A stretch of 64,000 bases of DNA. Origin: Acinetobacter variabilis. Lineage in GTDB: Bacteria; Pseudomonadota; Gammaproteobacteria; Pseudomonadales; Moraxellaceae. The notes under the pieces are model-generated. The model made no database searches and had not been told where the DNA came from. It was given only the letters and a program-made list of their open reading frames with translations. Each line of letters opens with the position of its first letter. The stretch's first letter is position 1. Both the position numbers and the translations under genes were made by a program. Of this stretch, positions 43,586 to 52,350 are shown piece by piece. The stretch lies in NCBI RefSeq assembly GCF_000369625.1, contig NZ_KB850111.1:438038-502037 (forward strand). Direction: 5' to 3'.

Positions 43586-43954
43586 TTATTGTTCTAGATC
43601 TGTACCTGTATCTTCTTCCGCAAGTTTTAGCGGAGTGCTACGTACGTTATCTTTTTTCTCAATCACATGTTCCAGACTGCGTTTTAAACGGTCAATAGCA
43701 CCATGAATGGCAGTATCAACATTATGACCATGATGGTTCACGACAATTGGCTTCAAGCCGGCAGGACGTGCTTCGATCATGCAGCGAATATCGTCATCGC
43801 CTCCTTTGGCGGCATTTTCATCGCTAAGATGCACTGAGAAATGGGTAATACGCTCACTGTGGCGCTGGAATTCCTGATTTAATTCGGTACGAACGTAAGT
43901 AATTAGACGATCACTATTGCGAATGTTTTTATCGGTACGGAGTTCAATGTTCAT
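43586..43954 (-). CDS. hpf: Ribosome hibernation promoting factor, HPF/RaiA family
   Basis: The 122-residue protein has the HPF/YfiA beta-alpha fold. Asn-Ile-Glu-Leu-Arg-Thr lies at the N-terminus, a Val-His-Leu-Ser-Asp-Glu-Asn strand near residue 45, and Cys-Met-Ile-Glu-Ala-Arg-Pro near residue 57. The helix Ala-Ile-His-Gly-Ala-Ile-Asp-Arg-Leu-Lys-Arg-Ser-Leu follows. Such proteins bind the decoding centre of idle ribosomes. It is of the short type, without the C-terminal dimerisation domain of long HPF. It is not next to rpoN, where E. coli hpf lies. Divergence from E. coli HPF is clear, so RaiA-like would also be fair. Confidence 0.8.
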   Translation of the reverse strand: MNIELRTDKNIRNSDRLITYVRTELNQEFQRHSERITHFSVHLSDENAAKGGDDDIRCMIEARPAGLKPIVVNHHGHNVDTAIHGAIDRLKRSLEHVIEKKDNVRSTPLKLAEEDTGTDLEQ

Positions 43955-44195
43955 AAAATACCATCCTCAAATCATTTTAACTTTTTAGTGCAGAATTTTT
44001 ATCTTGGCACGTGTATAGCTTGCTGTTTTATATTGCATTTCACATCTTCAAATCGCTTTGGATAAAACCCTCCAGATTGAATGATGAACACATTTTTGAG
44101 TCTGCAGAACCGTGTTCCTATTACTTCGAATATCGGTCCTCTGTTGAAAATATGCAAGTGATATTTTGATTTTTTTAGCAAAAGGACAACCGATC

Positions 44196-44339
44196 GTGAC
44201 AACTGCTTACCGGATCATGATTGACCTTCCAGATTTGGGACAATCGAAATACTATTCACATGACTTTCCCAAAATTAAAGCAGTCTTTGCCCTGTTCATA
44301 GAGGATCTATGTCTTTACTTTAACCAGCTTCAAAATTGA
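44196..44339 (+). CDS. Candidate 47-residue small protein
   Basis: A GTG at 44196 opens a frame of 47 codons ending at the TGA at 44337-44339. AAAGGA lies about 9 nt upstream. The product is mixed hydrophobic/polar with Ile-Asp-Leu-Pro-Asp-Leu-Gly and Tyr-Tyr-Ser-His-Asp-Phe blocks, and looks like a compact folded small domain rather than random coding. I recognise no family. The decayed IS begins 21 bp after its stop. The start could instead be the ATG at 44217. The remaining 43955-44195 gap shows no convincing gene. Confidence 0.4.
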   Translation: MTTAYRIMIDLPDLGQSKYYSHDFPKIKAVFALFIEDLCLYFNQLQN

Positions 44340-44360
44340 GTTTCTATTCTTAAAATTAAT

Positions 44361-45241
44361 AGACCTCTTGCGAAAGTAAAAACCACCTCAATATAAATTT
44401 CATGAGATATCAGAAATTAAATCGTTTTTCAGATTCTGAATTCAAACGCTTGGTTGGCGTACCTCGATAAGTTTTTACTGAAATGGTCGATGTTTTAGAA
44501 AAAGCAGAATCACTTAAAAAGAAATCAGGTCGTCCTCATACTTTAGCTATAGAGGATCAGTTGTTATTAACGCTCAATTACTTACGCAACTACAGCACTC
44601 AACTAGAATTGGCGGCATACTACCATATCGCTGAAAGTAATGTGAGTCGAACCATTAAAAAGGTTGAAGATGCTTTGATGAAATCGAGATGTTTTACTGC
44701 CAAAACGAAGTATTACCACAGCAGACGAACACTTTAACTGGGTCATTATTGATGCGACAGAATGTTCAATAGAACGCCCGAAAAAAAACCAGAATAAGTT
44801 CTACAGTGGTAAAAAGAAGAAACATACACTAAAAACCCAAGTGATTTATCATCCGCAGAGCAAACAAATCATAGGGATCGATGTATCAAATGGCAGTCAG
44901 CATGATATTAAACTGGCAAGAAAAACGGTTAAGAAGTTTAAACATTGTGAATATGTTCTGACGGATTTAGGGTACTATGGATTAGAACAAGAGGGATTTA
45001 AGTTATTGATGCCAATCAAGAAAAAGAAGAAGTTACCTTTATTTGATGCTGAGAAAAAGTACAATAAAATGCTTGGAAAAAATACGAGTTGTGATCGAAC
45101 ACATCAATAGTCAATTGAAAACATTTAGAATATTAAGTGAACGCCATCAAAATAGACGGAAAAGATTCGGTTTACGCATTAACTTAATTGCTGCACTCGT
45201 AAACCGGATAAACTTGCAATAATGACTTTCGCAAGAGATCT
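44361..45241 (+). mobile_element. Decayed IS5-family insertion sequence (881 bp)
   Basis: The left end AGACCTCTTGCGAAAGT and the inverted right end AGATCTCTTGCGAAAGT are the terminal repeats. AAT flanks both sides (44358-44360 and 45242-45244), consistent with a 3-bp target duplication (or TA if the end is one base further in). The transposase inside is broken in at least three places. The same ends define the MITE-like element at 33928-34030. Confidence 0.85.
44402..45222 (+). pseudogene. IS5-family transposase, interrupted
   Basis: The frame from the ATG at 44402 meets a TAA after Gly-Val-Pro-Arg (44468-44470). It resumes in the same frame through Asp-Val-Leu-Glu-Lys and the Gly-Arg-Pro-His-Thr-Leu block, then shifts near 44700. 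It continues as Asp-Glu-His-Phe-Asn-Trp-Val-Ile-Ile-Asp-Ala-Thr-Glu (first catalytic Asp). After Met-Leu-Gly-Lys near 45080 it shifts again to Ile-Glu-His-Ile-Asn-Ser-Gln-Leu-Lys (catalytic Glu), ending at the TAA at 45220-45222. One nonsense change and two frameshifts make it inactive. The middle Asp is in Leu-Thr-Asp-Leu-Gly-Tyr. It resembles the ISL2-like branch of IS5. Confidence 0.85.
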
Positions 45242-45415
45242 AATTTAAATATAAAAACTTAACTTCATTTAAATATCCTATAAACCTTCTTCTCCCAATA
45301 TCTCAAATTATCATCAGCTCAAGACGATGAAATATTTCTGTCAGCGATCAATTTTGACTTTATTTTTACTTATTAATCTGTATCCTTAAGCTGCTTTCTC
45401 GGGGGAGATATTTAA

Positions 45416-46150
45416 ATGAAATTTACACAAATCGCGGCACTTTGTGCATTAGCTTCAACAGCAGCTTTCACTCAGGCAGCAGTTTGGCAAGATTTTAGTT
45501 TGTCAGCTTTATATGGTGAAAACTATAAAGCACCATTTGCAGCGGGTAATGAAAAAATTGATCAATCAACCATTACTGCTGAATATGCAGCTGGTTTAAA
45601 ATATGGTGATATCTTCGCCTTTGCTGACCGTACCAATAATGACTTCGGTAATGAAACTTACTTCGAAGTTGCACCGCGTTTAAGTTTAGGTGCAGTCACT
45701 GGTCAAAAGCTTGAACTTGGCCCAATTAAAGACGTACTTATTGCCACTACTTGGGAGGGCAATAGCGGTGCGAGTGACTTTAATAACTACCTATACGGGA
45801 TCGGTTTTGCACTTAATATTCCATATACTAGCTATGCAAATATTAACTTCTACAAAGCTGACAATGACCTGCAAAAAGATGATTATCAAATGACGATCAC
45901 TTATGCAGTTCCATTTAAAATTGGTGGCGAAGAATTCCTGGCAGATGCTTTCCTGGACTGGTCAACCGCTGAAGGTCCTGATCACAAAAGCGAATTGAAC
46001 TGGACTTCACAATACAAATGGAACGTTGGTAAGCATATCTCTCCTGAGACTAAACTTTACCTCGGTATTGAACATTCTATTTGGAATAACAAATTTGGTA
46101 CTGACGTTGATCAACACGATGTCAGCGCATTGGTTAAATACCACTTCTAA
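45416..46150 (+). CDS. Tsx/OmpK-type nucleoside-specific outer-membrane channel
   Basis: A 244-residue outer-membrane barrel of the channel-forming Tsx family. The signal peptide (about 21 residues) ends in Thr-Gln-Ala before Ala-Val-Trp-Gln-Asp-Phe-Ser. Family features are the early Leu-Tyr-Gly-Glu-Asn-Tyr, the Asp-Ile-Phe-Ala-Phe-Ala-Asp-Arg segment near residue 63, and the C-terminal Val-Ser-Ala-Leu-Val-Lys-Tyr-His-Phe. Tsx proteins pass nucleosides and deoxynucleosides. It has a GGGGAGA ribosome site. The decayed IS lies 175 bp upstream and could have displaced distal regulatory sites. Confidence 0.85.
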   Translation: MKFTQIAALCALASTAAFTQAAVWQDFSLSALYGENYKAPFAAGNEKIDQSTITAEYAAGLKYGDIFAFADRTNNDFGNETYFEVAPRLSLGAVTGQKLELGPIKDVLIATTWEGNSGASDFNNYLYGIGFALNIPYTSYANINFYKADNDLQKDDYQMTITYAVPFKIGGEEFLADAFLDWSTAEGPDHKSELNWTSQYKWNVGKHISPETKLYLGIEHSIWNNKFGTDVDQHDVSALVKYHF

Positions 46151-46165
46151 GTTTTTAGAATGAAT

Positions 46166-46192
46166 AAAGCAGGACTTCGGTTCTGCTTTTTT
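46166..46192 (+). terminator. Terminator of the Tsx-like gene
   Basis: AAAGCAG, a GACTTCGGTT loop, and CTGCTTTTTT lie 15 nt after the stop codon. Confidence 0.85.
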
Positions 46193-46247
46193 ATTGCCTA
46201 AATTCAGGTTATGGTTAGATATTCTCTTTCTTTTTTGGCATCTGCTT

Positions 46248-46751
46248 ATGAGCTTTATTATTCGTCCTGCTCAAATTCAAGATCTGGAACATCTACTCCC
46301 GATCTACAATGCTGAAATCTTATACGGAACCTCAACCTGGAATAGCACGCCAAAGACAATTCAGGATTTTCAGAACATGCTAAGTGAATTAAGTGCTCAG
46401 CAATTTCCTTTATTGGTGGCTGAACATTCAGCATCCAAGCAAATTGCAGGTTATGCGGATTATTCTACTTTTCGGCCCATCCAGGGCTTTAAACACACTG
46501 TTGAACATTCTGTCTTTCTTCATGCAGATTTTATTGGGCAAGGTCTGGGCAAAGCCCTGATGCTCAAGCTGATTGAACATGCCCAGCAAAATGCAATCCA
46601 TGTTATGGTCGGTGCCATTGACCATGAAAATCAGGCATCGATTGCCTTACATGAGAAATTAGGCTTTAAACAAACCGGTTATATGCCGGAAGTTGGACAG
46701 AAATTTGGACAATGGCGCGATCTGGTATTAATGCAACTCAACCTGAACTAA
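46248..46751 (+). CDS. GNAT N-acetyltransferase, phosphinothricin-acetyltransferase-like
   Basis: A 167-residue GNAT acetyltransferase from the ATG at 46248 (Met-Ser-Phe-Ile-Ile-Arg-Pro-Ala); the longer frame from 46194 runs into the preceding terminator. The opening matches the Pat/Bar subgroup with Ile-Arg-Pro-Ala...Leu-Pro-Ile-Tyr-Asn. The acetyl-CoA loop is Gly-Gln-Gly-Leu-Gly-Lys-Ala near residue 97, and the late block is Ala-Leu-His-Glu-Lys-Leu-Gly-Phe-Lys. The subgroup acetylates amines such as methionine sulfoximine or phosphinothricin; the true substrate here is unknown. Confidence 0.82.
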   Translation: MSFIIRPAQIQDLEHLLPIYNAEILYGTSTWNSTPKTIQDFQNMLSELSAQQFPLLVAEHSASKQIAGYADYSTFRPIQGFKHTVEHSVFLHADFIGQGLGKALMLKLIEHAQQNAIHVMVGAIDHENQASIALHEKLGFKQTGYMPEVGQKFGQWRDLVLMQLNLN

Positions 46752-46870
46752 ACCAAAATATTTTATTTTTTATGTAAAACTTAATATAAACAGGTCAATA
46801 ATCTGTTAGAAAAATTGCGGATAGATAAAATTTTCTATTAAAACCAGAATAATGTCAGTTGAGTAAAATT

Positions 46871-47599
46871 ATGAATAAATGGCTTATCTTTATCAGTATT
46901 CTCCCTCTGAGTAGTTTTAGTTTCGCCAATTCAGACTTTGAAACTGAACTCCGATCCGAATGTGCCAAGGTGAAAAGCTATGCCAACTCGGGAAGAAAAT
47001 TTTATGATCAGAAACAGTATCAAAATGCGCTAGGACAATTTCAACAGCAAGCTTCCTGGTCTGCCTTTTGTGCAATGCATAGTGAAAATAGCGATGTATC
47101 TTTTTCCGAAAATGCCATTACCACTGCTTTTAATAATGTCGGCTTAAGCTATTTTAAATCAGGAAAGCCACAATGGGCACGGGCCTGGTTTTCAGTCTTT
47201 CCTCAGGCCAAAAGCAGTCAATTTAATTTAAAACAGCTTCCTCCCCCGCAAAAAACTCAAAACTTGGCTGGCATCTATATACAGCATGCTGGCTTTGGTC
47301 ACTGGAATACCATTCAAGTCAAACGGATTAAAAATTCTTATCAGATTCATTTTAATGGGTTATATATGGGACTAAATAGCATGATTTATGGTCCAAATAT
47401 AGGTGAATTTAAAACCACAATGCCTGTTAATAAAAATCAAACGGCCTATCGATCAGATGATTGCAAAATTAACCTCAATTTTGCTTTTGATCCTAAACAG
47501 GGGCAGCAGGTGATTTTAAAACAGGACAGTGGCAGTTCAGGTTGTGGCTTTGGACATAATGTCTATGCAGATGGGCATTATTTAAAAGTTGAGTCCTAA
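46871..47599 (+). CDS. Secreted protein with TPR-like N-terminal region, unknown function
   Basis: The ATG at 46871 gives 242 residues; an alternative TTG four codons upstream is weaker. A signal peptide ends near Ser-Phe-Ala before Asn-Ser-Asp-Phe-Glu. Residues about 30-115 form helices with TPR-like spacing (Ala-Leu-Gly-Gln-Phe-Gln-Gln...Asn-Asn-Val-Gly-Leu-Ser-Tyr-Phe). The second half is beta-rich with two late cysteines (Asp-Asp-Cys-Lys and Ser-Gly-Cys-Gly), which may pair in the periplasm. I recognise no named family. Confidence 0.7.
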   Translation: MNKWLIFISILPLSSFSFANSDFETELRSECAKVKSYANSGRKFYDQKQYQNALGQFQQQASWSAFCAMHSENSDVSFSENAITTAFNNVGLSYFKSGKPQWARAWFSVFPQAKSSQFNLKQLPPPQKTQNLAGIYIQHAGFGHWNTIQVKRIKNSYQIHFNGLYMGLNSMIYGPNIGEFKTTMPVNKNQTAYRSDDCKINLNFAFDPKQGQQVILKQDSGSSGCGFGHNVYADGHYLKVES

Positions 47600-47610
47600 A
47601 TGGAGTTGTT

Positions 47611-47637
47611 AAAAAAGCCCGCGATTGCGGGCTTTTT
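47611..47637. terminator. Bidirectional terminator between secreted-protein gene and parE
   Basis: AAAAAAGCCCGC, a GATT loop, and GCGGGCTTTTT between two convergent genes. Confidence 0.85.
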
Positions 47638-47661
47638 AATAGGTATTAGCAGCAAATCAGT

Positions 47662-49542
47662 TTACACAACGATATCTGCCAGATTACCTTTCTGTTCCAA
47701 CCAGTCTTTACGGTCACTGGCGCGTTTTTTTGCTAGCAGTTTATCCAGTAAACCTGAAGTCAGGTGCACATCATCCAGATCCAGTTGCACCAGACGACGA
47801 GTATTTGGATCTAAAGTCGTTTCGCGAAGCTGGCTGGCATTCATTTCACCTAAACCTTTGAATCGGGTGATTTGCGGGTTCTTGCTTTTACATTTTTTCA
47901 GGATGCCTTCCAGTTCATCTTCATCCAGCGCATAGTGCACATCTTTAGCATCATCGATACGGAATAAGGGTGGCATCGCCACAAACAGATGCCCTTCTTC
48001 GACCAGAATCGGGAAGTGTTTTACGAACAGTGCACATAACAAAGTCGCAATATGCAAGCCATCCGAGTCGGCATCGGCAAGAATACAGATCTTGCCATAA
48101 CGCAGTTCAGACAGGTCATCTGAACCTGGATCGACGCCAATCGCGATTGCAATGTTATGAACTTCCTGAGAGGCCAGCACTTCATCCGAAGAGACTTCCC
48201 AGGTATTTAAAATTTTTCCGCGAATCGGCATAATCGCCTGGAAATTCTTGTCCCGTGCCTGCTTGGCTGAACCACCCGCAGAGTCCCCTTCCACAATAAA
48301 CAGTTCAGACTGATCCAGATCATGTCCGACGCAATCTGACAATTTCCCAGGTAAAGTTGGACCAGCGACAATTTTCTTACGCTCAACTTTCTTGGCCGCT
48401 TTTAGACGGCGACCTGCTTTGGAAATCGCCATTTCTGCCAGTTGCATAGCGATGTCTGAATTCTGGTTCAGCCACAGTGCAAACGCATCTTTGGCAATAT
48501 TCTGTACAATGCCTGAAGCTTCACGGCTGGATAAACGTTCCTTGGTCTGACCAGAGAATTGTGGCTCCTGGAATTTCAGTGACAGGATGTAGTTCACCCC
48601 GTCCCAGACATCTTCTGCAGACAGTTTCATATTCCGTGGCAACAGGTTACGCAGTTCGCAGAACTCACGCATGGCATCGGTCACGCCAGAACGTAAGCCA
48701 TTCACGTGAGTACCACCTTGTGCGGTTGGAATCAGGTTGACGTAGGATTCCTGAATACTTTCTCCACCTTCCACATTCCAGCAGATGGCAAATTCTGCAC
48801 TGGCACGCTCAGCGTCACCTGTCGCCACAAAAGCAGGAGCCGGAATGATTTCACGGTCTTCCAGCTCATCCATCAAATAGTCGACCAGACCATTTTCAAA
48901 CTGCCAGGTGATCTTTTCATCATTGATCTGGTCGATATAGTTAATTTGCAGACCAGCAGCCAATACCGCTTTAGCTTTTAAGTTATGTTTTAGGGCTTTA
49001 AGCGCGAATTTTGGAGAATCGAAATATTTGGTTTCCGGCCAGAAATGAACAGTTGTCCCTGTGGCACGTTTCGGTGCCTTACCTTCTAACACTTCTAACG
49101 GTGCAGTCGGTTCACCATTTTCAAAGGCCATTTTATACAGGTTGCCGTGACGCTGAACTTCAACTTCTACGCGGCTAGAAAGCGCGTTGACGACCGAGAT
49201 CCCCACCCCGTGCAGACCGCCAGAAAATTGATAATTATCGGTACTGAACTTACCACCGGCATGCAGTTTGGTCAGGATAATTTCAATCCCGCTCTGACCA
49301 TATTCTGGGTGAATATCGACAGGCATACCACGGCCATTATCTTCAACTGATAATGAACCATCCTTATACACCGTGACCGTGACTTTATTGGCATGTCCCG
49401 CGAGTGCCTCATCGACCGCATTATCAATCACTTCCTGCGCCAAGTGGTTTGGACGAGAGGTATCGGTATACATGCCCGGACGACGACGCACCGGATCTAG
49501 ACCAGATAAAACTTCAAGAGATTGAGCCGTATATTTAGACAC
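47662..49542 (-). CDS. parE: DNA topoisomerase IV subunit B
   Basis: ParE is the ATPase subunit of topoisomerase IV, which decatenates daughter chromosomes. The 626-residue protein starts at a GTG at 49542. The GHKL ATPase motifs are visible: Glu-Val-Ile-Asp-Asn-Ala-Val-Asp-Glu near residue 37, Glu-Asp-Asn-Gly-Arg-Gly-Met-Pro near residue 67, and Gly-Leu-His-Gly-Val-Gly near residue 109. The TOPRIM domain has Val-Glu-Gly-Asp-Ser-Ala-Gly-Gly near residue 415 and Asp-Ala-Asp-Ser-Asp-Gly near residue 490. It begins 1 nt after the yqiA stop, an operon pairing also seen in E. coli. Confidence 0.96.
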   Translation of the reverse strand: MSKYTAQSLEVLSGLDPVRRRPGMYTDTSRPNHLAQEVIDNAVDEALAGHANKVTVTVYKDGSLSVEDNGRGMPVDIHPEYGQSGIEIILTKLHAGGKFSTDNYQFSGGLHGVGISVVNALSSRVEVEVQRHGNLYKMAFENGEPTAPLEVLEGKAPKRATGTTVHFWPETKYFDSPKFALKALKHNLKAKAVLAAGLQINYIDQINDEKITWQFENGLVDYLMDELEDREIIPAPAFVATGDAERASAEFAICWNVEGGESIQESYVNLIPTAQGGTHVNGLRSGVTDAMREFCELRNLLPRNMKLSAEDVWDGVNYILSLKFQEPQFSGQTKERLSSREASGIVQNIAKDAFALWLNQNSDIAMQLAEMAISKAGRRLKAAKKVERKKIVAGPTLPGKLSDCVGHDLDQSELFIVEGDSAGGSAKQARDKNFQAIMPIRGKILNTWEVSSDEVLASQEVHNIAIAIGVDPGSDDLSELRYGKICILADADSDGLHIATLLCALFVKHFPILVEEGHLFVAMPPLFRIDDAKDVHYALDEDELEGILKKCKSKNPQITRFKGLGEMNASQLRETTLDPNTRRLVQLDLDDVHLTSGLLDKLLAKKRASDRKDWLEQKGNLADIVV

Positions 49543-49543
49543 G

Positions 49544-50137
49544 TTATTCGGTTTCCTTTTTTATGCAGTCGGATAAAAACTGTAAGAGCAGCGGAATTTT
49601 CTCCGCAAAATCATCCATGCCATGGCTGCCATTGGCCTCGGTCATTAGCAGTGCAGGTGGACGAGCTGAACTATAATAGCGATGTGCTTCACGATAATCC
49701 AAAACTTCATCGCCTTGTTGTAACAGCACTAATATTTTGTCTGCATCTTGCGCAGTTGGTAGTGCCATGGCTTCGAGCTGGCCAAGATCTGCGTCATTCA
49801 GGCACCAGTTCGGATGAACCTGCAGGGGCAATTCATCATCAAACAGTTCACGAAACAGTTGCCATGGTCGCATTGCCGGATTGATCAGTACAGCCGGCAC
49901 ATGCGCTTGAGCGACCAGATATGTCGCATAGAATCCCCCAAGACTACTGCCGACCAATGCCACCTGATCCATCGACTGGATCAATTTAGAAATCTTCTGA
50001 ATTGCAGCCATCGGCGGCATGTTCAAATCGGGTAAATGCACCTGAATATCCGGGTACTTGGCACAGTATTGTTCCAATAACTGGCCTTTAATCGAGCTGC
50101 TACTACTCTTGAACCCATGCAGGTAAATGATATTCAT
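49544..50137 (-). CDS. yqiA: YqiA/YcfP-family alpha/beta-fold esterase
   Basis: A 197-residue hydrolase from the ATG at 50137 (Met-Asn-Ile-Ile-Tyr-Leu-His-Gly-Phe). The Leu-His-Gly-Phe-Lys-Ser-Ser-Ser opening, the nucleophile elbow Gly-Ser-Ser-Leu-Gly-Gly near residue 63, the Asp in Gln-Gln-Gly-Asp-Glu-Val-Leu-Asp, and a late Gly-Ser-His-Gly are typical. E. coli YqiA hydrolyses acyl-CoA and p-nitrophenyl esters in vitro. Linkage to parE supports the name. Confidence 0.85.
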   Translation of the reverse strand: MNIIYLHGFKSSSSSIKGQLLEQYCAKYPDIQVHLPDLNMPPMAAIQKISKLIQSMDQVALVGSSLGGFYATYLVAQAHVPAVLINPAMRPWQLFRELFDDELPLQVHPNWCLNDADLGQLEAMALPTAQDADKILVLLQQGDEVLDYREAHRYYSSARPPALLMTEANGSHGMDDFAEKIPLLLQFLSDCIKKETE

Positions 50138-50384
50138 CGGCAATAAATAAAAAACAAACAAAATGTCAAAATTTAATTTAAAAGTGTGAAATACACTTCA
50201 TTTTATAACCGCTTAACTTAATTGCTTAAATTGTCTGACAAAAAAGCCTTTAATGTTATGCAATTCTCGCTATTTTAAGAGTATTCCGAATAAATTGAGA
50301 ATCAAGAATACTGAAAAAAGAATTTATACCGTGAAGTGCTCAAAAAAGAAAGATGTCTACGGCTCATATAAAGGATAGGATCAA

Positions 50385-51716
50385 ATGCCAAGTTTAACGC
50401 CATTGCATGAAACCTATTGTCGATGGGACCGAACTCCGCTTAGCCAGGCAGATGTCCTGGAAGGCCTGGCACAATTGGTCACCATGCGCTTTAGTGATAT
50501 AGTACAGGAGCTGATTAAATCGATTCAGCGTGAAATTTTAATGAGCGTATTCGGGCTGAGTGAAAAAAATTCCAAAACTTTCCAGAATATTCCTTATATC
50601 GTACGTCTGTATCAAATGTCTTATGACATGATCTTTCATTATGGCAATACCCTGATCGCGCCTGGACTGCGCCGCATTATTGAAAGATTTCCCAAATTAC
50701 ATAATAAACCCCTGACCCCGACCATGCATTTTATGGTCAGTGCCCTGAACGGGATTATTGGCGATTATCTGCTGAAATATCAGAATCCTCTCGCCTTGCC
50801 GATGCTTATTTACGATCATTATGGTTCTCTGCAACAAGGTGAGCTAACCGGACGCATTACCCTATTTGTGCATGGTCTGTGCATGAACCATCTGGACTGG
50901 TCAACTCGTAAATACCCGGGTATTGGGGAAAAATTGCTGGCTCAGCGCGACCATAATACCATGCTGTACCTGAACTATAATACCGGACGCCGCATTTCAG
51001 CCAATGGCCGCAGTCTGGCCAATACCTTGCAAGATCTGGTCAAACGTAATCCGGGAATTACCAGTATTGATCTGATCGGACACAGTATGGGCGGTCTGGT
51101 GTCACGCAGTGCCCTATTCTATGGCAAACAGAATGTCTATGACTGGATTCCGATGGTGGAAAATCTGGTCTGTCTAGGTTCACCGCATCATGGTGCGGTA
51201 TTGGAACGTTTTGGTTTTAGCTTGCAGGAAAAAATTGGACATTTTCCTTTAGTGAAAATTGTGGGACATGTGGTGAATATTCGCAGTAACGGGATTCTGG
51301 ACTTACGTCATGGCAGTGTTCGGGATGATGACTGGGAATATAATCCGGTACGGATTGGCTTTATGGACGATAACCGTAAACCTGCACCGATTCCTGCGCA
51401 TATCAATGCCTATCTGGTGGCAGGTACGATCGAGTTTGAACACCATACCAACAAAACGCTTAATGTGATCGGCGATTATCTGGTCAGTGTCAAAAGTGCC
51501 TTGGGCGAACATTCCCATCCGCGTTTTGACCTGAAAGTACCTGATGCCCATAAGGCGATTTTCTATGGCCTAAATCATTTTGAAATTCAGTATCATCCAC
51601 TGGTAGCTGAACAGATTGTGCGCTGGTTCTATCCAGGTGTGGAAGATGAAGCCTATACGCAAATTCATGAATATGTGACCGATCTGGACAGTATTGAAGG
51701 CATTGCCCTGACCTGA
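50385..51716 (+). CDS. Lipase-like alpha/beta hydrolase (PGAP1/lipase class)
   Basis: A 443-residue protein without an obvious signal peptide. It has a helical N-terminal region of about 140 residues followed by a hydrolase domain with Phe-Val-His-Gly-Leu-Cys near residue 163. The nucleophile elbow Gly-His-Ser-Met-Gly-Gly-Leu is near residue 232. Gly-Ser-Pro-His-His-Gly-Ala follows. Asp and His candidates lie in the last 100 residues (Tyr-Gly-Leu-Asn-His-Phe). Activity on lipids or esters is inferred. A good AAGGATAGG ribosome site precedes the ATG at 50385. Monocistronic, with its own terminator. Confidence 0.8.
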   Translation: MPSLTPLHETYCRWDRTPLSQADVLEGLAQLVTMRFSDIVQELIKSIQREILMSVFGLSEKNSKTFQNIPYIVRLYQMSYDMIFHYGNTLIAPGLRRIIERFPKLHNKPLTPTMHFMVSALNGIIGDYLLKYQNPLALPMLIYDHYGSLQQGELTGRITLFVHGLCMNHLDWSTRKYPGIGEKLLAQRDHNTMLYLNYNTGRRISANGRSLANTLQDLVKRNPGITSIDLIGHSMGGLVSRSALFYGKQNVYDWIPMVENLVCLGSPHHGAVLERFGFSLQEKIGHFPLVKIVGHVVNIRSNGILDLRHGSVRDDDWEYNPVRIGFMDDNRKPAPIPAHINAYLVAGTIEFEHHTNKTLNVIGDYLVSVKSALGEHSHPRFDLKVPDAHKAIFYGLNHFEIQYHPLVAEQIVRWFYPGVEDEAYTQIHEYVTDLDSIEGIALT

Positions 51717-51755
51717 TCGAAGGTAAAAAATTTGGTTCGCCTCTAAGAGAGTAAT

Positions 51756-51787
51756 AAAAAAAGCCAGTCTGTAGACTGGCTTTTTTT
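51756..51787. terminator. Bidirectional terminator between hydrolase and dsbB
   Basis: AAAAAAAGCCAGTC, a TGTA loop, and GACTGGCTTTTTTT between the two convergent genes. Confidence 0.9.
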
Positions 51788-51804
51788 GATTCAGATTTTG
51801 AAAA

Positions 51805-52332
51805 TCAGTATTTATCTCTTAGACGTTTGACGGGCGCAGTCTGATATTTGCGGAATAATTGCCACAGGCTGATCAGCAATAAGATACTGAAGAACACCAA
51901 TGACCAGACCGGTAAAGATTGCCCCAGGAACGTCCAGTCAATGGCAGCACATTCACCTGACCCATTCAGTACCTGCTGTAATACCGATTTCATCGGCAAA
52001 GTTTCCAGCCAGTAATCCAGACCTGGGCCACAGCTCGGCACTCGATCTGGGGGCAGATTCTGTAACCAGACATGCCGTGCAGCGACACCGACTGACCATA
52101 AGATACTGAGCGAGCCTAAGAAAGCATAACCACGCTTCATGGCATTGGATTTCGGATTATGCAGCAAAGCAATCAGGGAGATAATCCCCAGTCCGATTAA
52201 TCCGATTCGTTGAAACACACACAATGGGCAAGGATTCAGCCCCTGTCCATGCTCAAGATACAAAGCAAATGCCATCCCGGCAACAGATGCCAAAAACAAC
52301 ACACCACTCACGAAGCGATAACCCCATTGCAT
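51805..52332 (-). CDS. dsbB: Disulfide bond formation protein DsbB
   Basis: DsbB is the inner-membrane oxidase that re-oxidises DsbA and passes electrons to ubiquinone. The 175-residue protein has four membrane helices. The first periplasmic pair is in Asn-Pro-Cys-Pro-Leu-Cys near residue 35. The second, more widely spaced pair is in Pro-Ser-Cys-Gly-Pro-Gly-Leu-Asp-Tyr-Trp and Gly-Glu-Cys-Ala. It lies 18 nt after gshA on the same strand, which puts two thiol-redox genes in one transcript. Confidence 0.93.
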   Translation of the reverse strand: MQWGYRFVSGVLFLASVAGMAFALYLEHGQGLNPCPLCVFQRIGLIGLGIISLIALLHNPKSNAMKRGYAFLGSLSILWSVGVAARHVWLQNLPPDRVPSCGPGLDYWLETLPMKSVLQQVLNGSGECAAIDWTFLGQSLPVWSLVFFSILLLISLWQLFRKYQTAPVKRLRDKY

Positions 52333-52350
52333 GGTTAATCCTCTTATTTA

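Noticed and set aside
43995..44170. Plus-strand frame of about 50 codons (Val-Tyr-Ser-Leu-Leu...) before the small gene at 44196
   Set aside because: It looks mildly protein-like, but has no ribosome site and no independent support.
43999..44202. Minus-strand 67-codon frame near hpf
   Set aside because: No ribosome site, composition unlike a folded protein, and it overlaps the better small frame on the other strand.
50150..50384. Regulatory RNA upstream of the lipase-like gene
   Set aside because: Only a short weak AT-rich palindrome (AAGTGTGAAATACACTT) is present; no terminator or conserved motif was recognised.
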